Source: Acanthamoeba sp. SK_2022b
Taxonomy: Eukaryota; Discosea; Longamoebia; Acanthamoebidae
Direction of reading: 5' to 3'
Assembly (NCBI GenBank): GCA_027943245.1
Contig: JANDJZ010000031.1
Location: 124,001 to 188,000 of the forward strand
DNA length: 64,000 nucleotides
Shown here: one piece after another, positions 57,032 through 64,000 of the stretch
Layout: the number at the start of each line of letters is the position of its first letter
Position numbering within the stretch: the first letter of the stretch is position 1
Translations under genes and position numbers: made by a program
Notes under the pieces: model-generated
The model's database searches: none
Seen by the model: the letters and a program-made list of their open reading frames with translations, nothing else
Told to the model about the DNA's origin: nothing

Positions 57032-57612
57032 ATGGTATGCCTTTGCCACGCTCCAAGTATATAGCACGGCCGTTTTAACAATTTTTTATATCTATTTATA
57101 TTGGGTTCTTGCAGGAGGACAATCTCAACGATGTGGAGGGACAAGTGGGCACCCTCAAGCTTAATCTTGACGGCTCTGTCGTCTCGGTGCGTTCAAAGCG
57201 TTGCCCTCCCTTCCTTCCAAACACGCAATCCCTTGTTACCAAGCCCTGCCTAATCGCAACAATTCCGAAGTCGTCTGGCGATTTGGCGGACGATCCCGAC
57301 CTGCCGAACATCATCGTGAGCTTGTTGCAGGACGTGAACGCCATTGTCAAGAACTCCGGCAAAGAGTCTCCCTTCAAGAGGCTCACCGGTACCTTCCCTT
57401 CCCTGCCCCTTCTCTGCAACGCGCGTGTCTGTGTCTCGGTGGCTTGGCCCATGGGACGACCTTTCTTTCTCGTGTGGCCATTGCCTGCCCTCTCCCTCTT
57501 ATGTGTACTGCGTTCGCTCACCCTGATGATGTGATTCACAGTGGCATTCTCGCAATCGTCGTTCGTGGTGACCATCGCCAACGGCAAGATCTACGTGGTC
57601 AAGAAGAGGTGA
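57032..57612 (+). CDS. LAMTOR4: Ragulator subunit LAMTOR4
   Basis: Ragulator anchors Rag GTPases and mTORC1 to the lysosome; LAMTOR4 is a roadblock-fold subunit. The model has four exons. Exon 1 carries only the start codon (57032-57034, then GTATGC), exon 2 is 57115-57186, exon 3 57271-57388 and exon 4 57542-57612. Total 87 residues. Key stretches are QVGTLKLNLDGSVVSSSGDL, ESPFKRLTVAFSQSSFVVTI and IYVVKKR at the very end. The order 'G.l.....G.V..SSGDL', 'PFKRL.V.F....' and 'VVK' matches animal LAMTOR4, and the length fits (99 in human). Phases agree across all three junctions. The gene has no frame longer than about 40 codons, so it is easily missed. Confidence 0.9.
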
Positions 57613-57780
57613 GGCTGCGAGCACCGCACATCGCGAAATAGCAAGCTGCCTCGCGTCCACTGAGGAGGCCAGCCGCGCCATCTCGAGGGAAAGGGAGGTT
57701 ATTTAATTAGGGAGGACAAGCTAATAAATACGCGTTAACTGCTGACGGCTTCGCACACGAGACATCGCCCGACCAGCGCA

Positions 57781-59171
57781 TCAGACGCGCTTCTTTGCGT
57801 GGCCGACGAAGCCCTTCATGCCATCGTAGGCGCCCAGAAGACTCGCAAGCCGGTCCAGGAGCCACGTGGGGGCCAGGAAGCGCAGCAAGAAGACGAGCCA
57901 GAACTTGTACCGGATGAGCACCACTTCATCGCGCATCAGGATGGCCTCTATGATCTGCTGCGCCACCCAGGCCTGCTTGAGCACCGGGAACATGATGCGG
58001 CTGTACCACGGCACTGTCACTCCCGAGAACATTCCTTCCCGCCGCGCAAGTACGGCAGCCACTGCGGTAAGCGAGGGCCCGAAACACGGAGGAGAGGTCT
58101 TGAGAGCGTGGTGAGGTACCTGTGTCGATGTGGTAGGGACATACGAGGGTGGTGCAGACGTTGCTTCCTTCACTCTTCAGTTCCATCCGCAGGCACTCGG
58201 TGAATCCAAACACCGCGAACTTGCTCGCCGAGTAGTCGGTCAGCTGCGCTCCACCAAAGACGCCTGGCCATTCATGAACCGTCCAACAACATGAGCTCAT
58301 GTGTGTTGCACACGCCACGTGTGCGCAGATCCACTACACAAGATGCCTACCGAGCACTGAACCGATGTTGACGATGTGGCCAGAGTTGCGTTGCTTCATG
58401 GAGGGAAGGAAAGCCTTCACCGTCCAGAAGGGAGCCAGCGTGTTCACGGCGAGCGTGCGCAAAACCTCTTCATCGGTGGTCTCGAGGATGGGCTTTCCGC
58501 TCACCACTCCCGCATTGTTGATCAACACATCCTGCCACCACACCATCACCACATGAGCTGCTCTCCACCACCAGTGGGGAGTGGTAGAGTGATGCGTACG
58601 AGGGGCCCTATCTCCTTGGCGACCTCCTTGGCGACATCGTAGATGACGCGTTTGTTGGTGAGGTCCACGAGGTACGTGTGCACCCTCTCTTTCAGCTCTT
58701 CCTCTGCAGAGGAAGGGCAGCGGATCCGTCACACCGGTGAGCCACAGCACAGAGGAAAAAAGGGGAGGAAAAAGTTTTCAAGTCGTATTAGAGGACACCT
58801 ACCGAGACACCCAAAGATTGGGAAGAGACATATGGCGGAGATGGCGGTGTACCTGCACTGCGGAGGCCTGCCTCGTCGATATCCCAGAGCACGACGACGG
58901 CACCGAGGGCGTGCAGTTGCTGCGCAAGGTGGCGGCCCAGCCCGTTCGCTCCCCCGGTGACCAGCACTACACGGCCCCGCAGCTGGGCTCTCCTCCGCCG
59001 CATGAGCGCCCACCGCACGAGCGTAACCAGCACCGCGAGGGCAAGACCGACGAGGGCAAGACCGACGACGGCCACCTGTACCCACGCTCGCGTAGTTGGC
59101 GCCAGCGCCGTGCGCCACCACCGCTCCGCTGCCGTGACCTGCTGTGTTGTTGGCCACACCGTCCACCCCAT
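57781..59171 (-). CDS. Membrane-anchored short-chain dehydrogenase/reductase (SDR16C/RDH10-like)
   Basis: A classical SDR that oxidises or reduces a lipophilic alcohol or ketone with NAD(P). ATG 59171-59169 ([17 protein letters not shown]). One N-terminal membrane helix ([20 protein letters not shown], residues about 33-52), then the cofactor motif [16 protein letters not shown], and LWDID, whose Asp favours NAD. Next come [11 protein letters not shown] (about 58520), the catalytic Ser in [10 protein letters not shown] and [15 protein letters not shown] (Tyr/Lys, about 58180-58240). The C-terminal hydrophobic segment ([17 protein letters not shown]) and FVGHAKKRV match the RDH10/DHRS3/SDR16C group at the ER or lipid droplet. 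Five or six exons. Stop 57783-57781. The substrate is unknown. Confidence 0.88.
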
Positions 59172-59381
59172 TGCCTTTACTCAGCGCTCCTGTGTGTGTG
59201 GTGGTAGCACTGGCTTGGTCGACGTGCGCGACTGCGTGGTGATACACCCGCCAATGACGTCAGCCGCCATGACGTCGGCACTTAAGGTTTCGGTGTGTCG
59301 GGCCCTTCGCTTGATTTGTGACACTCAGCTAGCTGGCCGGCCTCCGGAGGATATAACGGGAGTGGGTGCCGGGGCTTGAAC
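59172..59381. promoter_or_regulatory. Divergent promoter, SDR / unknown membrane protein
   Basis: 210 bases between divergent ATGs. The plus-strand start is preceded at 59350-59358 by GGATATAAC, a TATA-like word 25-30 bases upstream of the ATG, which would imply a very short leader. Confidence 0.35.
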
Positions 59382-60463
59382 ATGGCGGAAGGCGACTTCA
59401 TGGACGCGCCGTTTGCGCGCACGATAGCGGTGGGAGTGGCTTGGAATTGGTTCTGCACGATCTATGGGCGGGGCACTTTTGCTCACGTTACCTTCACTCT
59501 TCTCTCAATTTATTCCGTTGGCATCCCTCTTGCTATCTTTGGTACCCCTTGCTGCATTTCTTTATTCAGATTTTTGACACAAAAAGAAGATCGAGGTAGA
59601 ATTTAAATTTAAATAAATTTAAATAAATAAAATATCAAATATAATGCATTCAGAATACTGTTCGTGCGCAGGTTTCCTCTTTGACTGCTGTTACAAGAGG
59701 AAGGGACCCAAAGCCAAACTCTTCCTCTCTGGACTCTGGCGCGTTGTCTTCCTCATTTTTATTCAGGGTACGCGCGCCTGTCAAGCACACAGCCAGCCCG
59801 TGTGTACGCGCGTGCTCACGTGGTGTCTGTCCAGTGGTGCATCTGGAGTGTGGTCAGTACCTGCTGCAGAAGGACTTGGCCAACGCACAGGCCTACTGCG
59901 ACTCCTTTGTGACACCACTTGAGCAGTACAAAGTGGAGACAGGCACTTATCCCACACGCCTCTCCCTCCTACCATTCTACGCTGAGCAGAAGAAGGCAGC
60001 GGCCAACAAAACAATCAGTACGACATGAACCACCCATTGGGCGCAGCTTCGCATGCGTGAGGCCTGTCTAAATGGCAAGTGTCTGTACACAGGCATACCG
60101 TGGCTGCTCAAGGAGGCTGTAAAGGAGACCTCGGATGGTGATGATGTGCAGTTCTATTTGGCGGACAGTACTGGGAGTAGCTTCAGCTTTCGCTTTGATG
60201 ACCCAGCAGACATTGGTGGCCAGCACTATGTCTACCACAGCTCGTCAGCTGAGTGGCGCCTTGTCGATGCCAACAATAAAACCACCAGCATTCCTTATTC
60301 CTTTTTCCAACTGAGGGGAATGTGTTTATGGAGGCCACGAACGAACGCGCGCTGTCGGGCACACCTGGCAGAGCCCACTCGAGTGCGTCCTCGTCGACAG
60401 CTTCTCTCAAACAAAAACAACACTCAAGTGATGTGTCCAAGGTACACCACCAGTCAGTCTTAA
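59382..60463 (+). CDS. Unknown two-helix membrane protein
   Basis: I do not recognise the family. ATG 59382 (MAEGDFMDAPFARTIAVGVA). Exons then give hydrophobic segments TLLSIYSVGIPLAIFGTP and GLWRVVFLIFIQVV. The soluble part starts CGQYLLQKDLANAQAYCDSF and VTPLEQYKVETGTYPTRLSL, followed by CLNGKCLYTGIPWLLKEAV and YLADSTGSSFSFRFDDPADI. The stretch 'LEQYK.ETG.YP..L..L' is like the helix-end of bacterial type IV pilin-like proteins, probably by chance. The intron after about 60017 has no phase-consistent acceptor in my reading. The C-terminus is also open: either straight to TAA 60461-60463, or via an intron at about 60264-60315 into GNVFMEATNERALSGTPG. Treat the 3' third as provisional. Confidence 0.6.
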
Positions 60464-62371
60464 AGGTCCTCTCTCCTGTCCTTCCCCTTCTCATCCTCGT
60501 CGTCGGTTTCCACACCGGCGCTGCTGGTGGGTATGTCGAGTTCGTCGTCTGCGTCGCCACGCGCCAGCTGGCGAGTGGCCAGCTTGAGGTAGAGACCTAA
60601 CACACCACAGCGTCAGGCGGCAATCGTCAAAAAAAGAGGGAAGCGTGGCCAAGCGCATACCCTTCTTGGCAAGGAGGGCCTTGTGGGTGCCCTGCTCGGC
60701 GACCTCACCCTTGCTGAGAACGAAGATGACGTCCGCATTTCGCACCGTGCTGAGGCGATGCGCAATAATGAACGACGTGCGTCCCACCATCAGCTTATCT
60801 AGCGCCTGCTGCACAAGCGCCTCACTGCCAAAGAAGGAGGTCAAGGTTTTGTGAGCTTATTAATCGGAGGTGAACGCTTGTGCAGCAGGAATGGTTTACC
60901 TCTCCGTGTCGAGCGCCGAAGTGGCCTCATCGAGCAGGAGAATCTTGGGGTTTTTGAGCACTGCCCTCGCGATGGCCACACGCTGTTATGAAGAGAGCAC
61001 GACACCATACAATAAGTGGGCCACGTGAGCTCTCCAAGGTATTTTCGCTACTGCGCAGACAAGCCACAAGGGTCGAACCTGCTTCTGTCCGCCGCTGAGC
61101 GCGATGCCCCTCTCGCCGACCAGGGTGTCGTAGCCGCTGGGCAGGCCCGTGATGAAGTCGTGGGCATTGGCTGGTACAGCGAAGAGTGAGCCAGAGGCCA
61201 CGCTTTGAGCGCCAAACGATCCCGGGAAAGGAGAGCGTGGTACCGGCTTTGGCCGCCTCGATGACCTCGGCGTCAGTGGCGTCGTCCTTGCCGTACATGA
61301 TGTTCTCCTTGATCGAACCGCTGAACAGGATGGGCTCCTGAGACACGATAGCCACCTGGCGGTGGTACCACTTGGGGTCGAGTTCCCGGAGGTCCACACC
61401 ATCGATCAGCACCTGGCCGCCTTCCGGATCGTAGAAACGTTCGACCAGCGCGAAGATCGTCGACTTGCCGCTGCCTGATTCGCCCACCTTCCCAATTGGA
61501 AACCACCGCGCCATGAGCAACACGCAAGGGTAAGTTCATACTGTTGGCTGTCGTGGGTTACCAGGGCGACAGTTTGGCCGGGCCGTGCGGAAAGCGAGAG
61601 CTCGTTGAGAACGACGGCGTCACGCGTGGGGTACTTGAACTGGATCTTGCTAAGATCGACTTGACCGTTGATTCTCTCGAGCCTACGCCCGCCCGTGTGC
61701 GGGATCTGAGGCGTCCGTTCCACGATCTCCGCGATCATGGCAAAGGCCGCCTTCGTTTTGAACACCTGCATAGCCCGCAGCATCCCAAACGTTCAGACGA
61801 AGGCAAGGCCAGTCGGGGAGGGGAACGGGAAAGGTGGAAATACCTCGGGCAGCTGGTTGAGAGCTTGCGAGATACCGATGACGGCGAAGAGCATCATACC
61901 GAACACGGAGATGACCTCGCCAAGTGTGATCTTGCCGTCCTCGACTTGGAAGGCGCCATAGCTTTGCACTCACGGTCAAGGCGCAATACAACGAGTCCAG
62001 CCATCCTCCCTCTCTTTCAACCGAACAAACGCGCGGAATGGGGGGGGGGAGGAAAGGATACAAGAAAGCCAGAGCAGCTGCAGCCCAGATGCTGGTCATT
62101 CGCGCAAGCATAAACGGGTAAGCACAGACTTGAGTAGACCATGGGCTGGGTGGGAAGGACGAACCAGCCGGTAACCAAGCCGAGACTAAGACCCTGCGCG
62201 CCGGCCTTGGCATATCCGACTTTGAGGATACCTTGGACCGCCTTCTCGAATCGGTTGACTTCCTTCTTCTCGGCCGCAAAGGAGCGAACGGTTCTGAAGT
62301 TGGTGATGACCTGCACTCACCGCGCATCAAGTTATAGGGGAGGGAGAGAGAGAGAGAGAGTGTGTGTGTGT

Positions 62372-62419
<48 letters not shown>

Positions 62420-63445
62420 ATTCACCAAAAAGCTGAATAAAAGCTGAATACAACAACGAGTACGACGGAAATGACTCACCTCTTCGGCCACAGAGACAGC
62501 ATGTGCCGAATTATCGGAGGCCTTCTTGGTAAAAGTGACTGTGAGCTTGCCTTGGATGGCGATGGCGACTCCCATCAACGGCGCTGTGCCGAGCATGACC
62601 AGCGTCTGCCAATTGATAACCCCCCCCCCGGTGAGACCTCCACTTGCTGAGGAGGAGTGGTGGCGTTGGCAGGAGACTCAAGGAGCGCACCATGCTCCAC
62701 GAGTAGTAGAAAGCGAAAGTAAGACCGCCGACGCACTGGATGATGGAGGTGAAGAGCATGCCTAGCTTCTCGCTAAACAGACTGCGCACTGTGGTGCTGT
62801 CTTCCGAGAGACGTGTGATGAGAGTGCCCGTCTTGGTCTGATCGAACCAGCCCACCTCCTGAATGGTGATGGCCTCGAATAGCTCGCGTCGAATACGGGC
62901 GGAAACGCGCTCGCCCACGAAGAGGAACAAGGCGTTGCTCAGCCACGCGCAGACACCGCCCACGACGGCGATGCCAAAGAAGTAGTAGCTCGTCTTCCGG
63001 ATCTCGTCGGGCAGGTCAGAATCGTTGGCATAGTCAACCAGCCGGCCGAAAAAGTAGTAGAACGCCAGTGGCGTAACACCGAGACCGGCTGCCGCCGCCC
63101 CGCCGAGGAGCAAGACGAAGTATTCATACCTGTATACACAAACACCGTGCTCAAGTTACAATTCACACACGATTGAAAAACAGGCTTGGCGTGCCAGCGT
63201 CGAGAAAAGTCCCCATTGGCTGGTGGACCAATAAGGTGGCCGGAGAGGAATGAGGAGCTTGAGGAGGAAAGAGGAGAGAGGTACCAGCGCAGGTTGGAGA
63301 AAAAATAGTACTTGCGTCGTTTGGGCGTGGCAGCAAAGTGCGAGTCGTAGCCCGGCAGGTGCTCAACATCTACACCCGGGGCCTTGCCCTTTGACGAAGA
63401 AGCCTTTCCCTCCCCCACCAGCAGTGGACTCTTCTCTTCGCTCAT
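60460..63445 (-). CDS. ABCB-type half ABC transporter
   Basis: One membrane domain followed by one nucleotide-binding domain; it should act as a dimer. ATG 63445-63443 ([20 protein letters not shown]). The membrane domain starts near 63130 ([20 protein letters not shown]) and continues through [20 protein letters not shown] and the coupling-helix region [20 protein letters not shown]. The NBD has Walker [10 protein letters not shown] (about 61470), Q-loop [10 protein letters not shown] (about 61330), signature IALSGGQKQ (about 61090), Walker [13 protein letters not shown] (about 60930) and the switch His in [10 protein letters not shown] (about 60745). An acidic tail ends DRREDL, TAA 60462-60460. 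No obvious mitochondrial presequence; an acidic di-leucine-like N-terminus (EKSPLL) suggests endolysosomal sorting. TAP/ABCB9-like and ABCB10-like remain open. Confidence 0.92.
62361..62418. repeat. TG microsatellite next to a GA run, in an ABC transporter intron
   Basis: A GA run (about 62345-62360) followed by TG repeats with one interruption (TGGTG near 62371). In the transcript of the minus-strand ABC gene it reads CA then TC. Confidence 0.9.
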
Positions 63446-63746
63446 CTTGCTTGACCAGGTCAGAAGACTTGTTCCGCGCTGTGGCGAAATAAGACAAGGG
63501 CAAGGAGGGCAGCGAGGATAAGTTGCAGCGCGGCAGGCAGATATTATGGGTAACTCTTCTGCGAATTTAGAGGTTTCTCTTGTTCTTCTTCGAATGTTGC
63601 CGTCTGTTGTCTGGGTCTGGGTCTGCGACAACCTTGACAGGACCTGTATGTTTTTGGTCGACCAGTTTCAAGCTTTTCCAGGAAGCCGAAATGTTGCGCC
63701 AGTCATGAAATTCCCGCCGAGTACATCGTTGCAAAGGAGGACGAAG
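63446..63746. promoter_or_regulatory. Divergent promoter, ABC transporter / partial right-edge gene
   Basis: 301 bases between divergent starts. No repeat or RNA gene is seen and no core motif can be named. Confidence 0.35.
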
Positions 63747-64000
63747 ATGGAGTTGGCGGGGGAAGTGACAACCCCCTGTGCTCTTACTGAGGACTACGCC
63801 TTCGCTTACGATTGTCCCTCATTTTCTGATCGCATTCTTTGCCTCACTACGGCCCCCCTGCTTCACTCGTCTCAGGCGCACCTGGCCTCAGCGTTCGCTG
63901 CCGCCTCGCCCTTCCTCTCGCTCGATGGCGCTACCACTGGTGCCAGCGGTATGGTCGCTCGTGAGGCCCCCCTCGCCAAACGCAGAAAGATTTTGATCGA
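63747..64000 (+). CDS. Unknown protein, N-terminal part, cut by the right edge
   Basis: An open frame from ATG 63747 runs to the edge without a stop (84 codons): it begins MELAGEVTTPCALTEDYAFA, contains YDCPSFSDRILCL, and reaches AKRRKILI at the end. Codon usage (G/C third positions) is like the neighbouring genes. Divergent position from the ABC gene supports a true start. I cannot name the family from this fragment. Confidence 0.55.
   Translation, partial: MELAGEVTTPCALTEDYAFAYDCPSFSDRILCLTTAPLLHSSQAHLASAFAAASPFLSLDGATTGASGMVAREAPLAKRRKILI

Overview
This is nuclear DNA of a GC-rich, intron-dense, gene-dense protist. The best fit is an Acanthamoeba-like amoebozoan. Supporting signs are short GT-AG introns (about 50-150 bases, many starting GTAC), serine-, acidic- and lysine-rich low-complexity tails, a Roco protein, a paxillin-like LIM protein, SAM-domain kinases, and intergenic gaps of about 12 to 630 bases. 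The species call is an inference; no ribosomal or organellar marker is present. I see no tRNA, rRNA, CRISPR array, prophage or recognisable transposon. Coordinates of multi-exon genes run from start codon to stop codon and include introns. All splice sites were read by eye from GT-AG and frame continuity.

Layout: a PP2C phosphatase (1-803, minus, cut by the left edge) is divergent from a BAR/PH/ArfGAP/ankyrin protein (1125-5846). Two minus-strand genes follow, a Sec14/CRAL-TRIO lipid-transfer protein (5980-7599) and a PARP6/8-type ADP-ribosyltransferase (7778-10501). The latter is head to head with a PAP2-type membrane phosphatase (10749-12102). An AT-hook protein (12361-13862) converges on an ERMARD homologue (13875-17036), which shares a 123-base promoter with a probable mitochondrial RNase II/RNB exoribonuclease (17160-21251). 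Next come a paxillin-like LIM protein (21404-23804, minus), a sirtuin (24008-25645, minus), a 55-residue mitochondrial ribosomal protein bL33m (25933-26206, minus) and cytosolic methionyl-tRNA synthetase (26444-29239, plus).

From 29359 to 38272 three consecutive genes all carry SAM domains: a triple-SAM protein, a SAM plus TKL-kinase protein, and a roughly 1100-residue SAM plus PB1-like scaffold, the last two head to head. Short-form RNase Z (38501-39922) and an Erf4/golgin-A7-like membrane protein (40146-41016) follow. A Roco protein (LRR-ROC-COR-kinase fold, 41450-50225, minus) fills 8.8 kb; its kinase domain has lost the catalytic Asp and looks like a pseudokinase.

The right end holds a haspin-like kinase (50856-53029), ubiquitin-L40 (53241-53817), COMMD10 (53970-54674, minus), mitochondrial saccharopine dehydrogenase (54824-56813, minus), the Ragulator subunit LAMTOR4 (57032-57612), a membrane-anchored short-chain dehydrogenase (57781-59171, minus), an unknown membrane protein (59382-60463), an ABCB-type half transporter (60460-63445, minus) and the start of an unknown gene (63747 to the edge).

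Most of this is ordinary chromosome. I see no multi-gene operon-like system. The parts most worth a second look are the SAM gene cluster, the Roco pseudokinase with its interrupted ROC domain, the paxillin-like protein with LD-type helices, the start-codon-only exon of LAMTOR4, a zinc-finger-like insertion in the PARP, and a compositionally foreign stretch near 50.5-50.75 kb.
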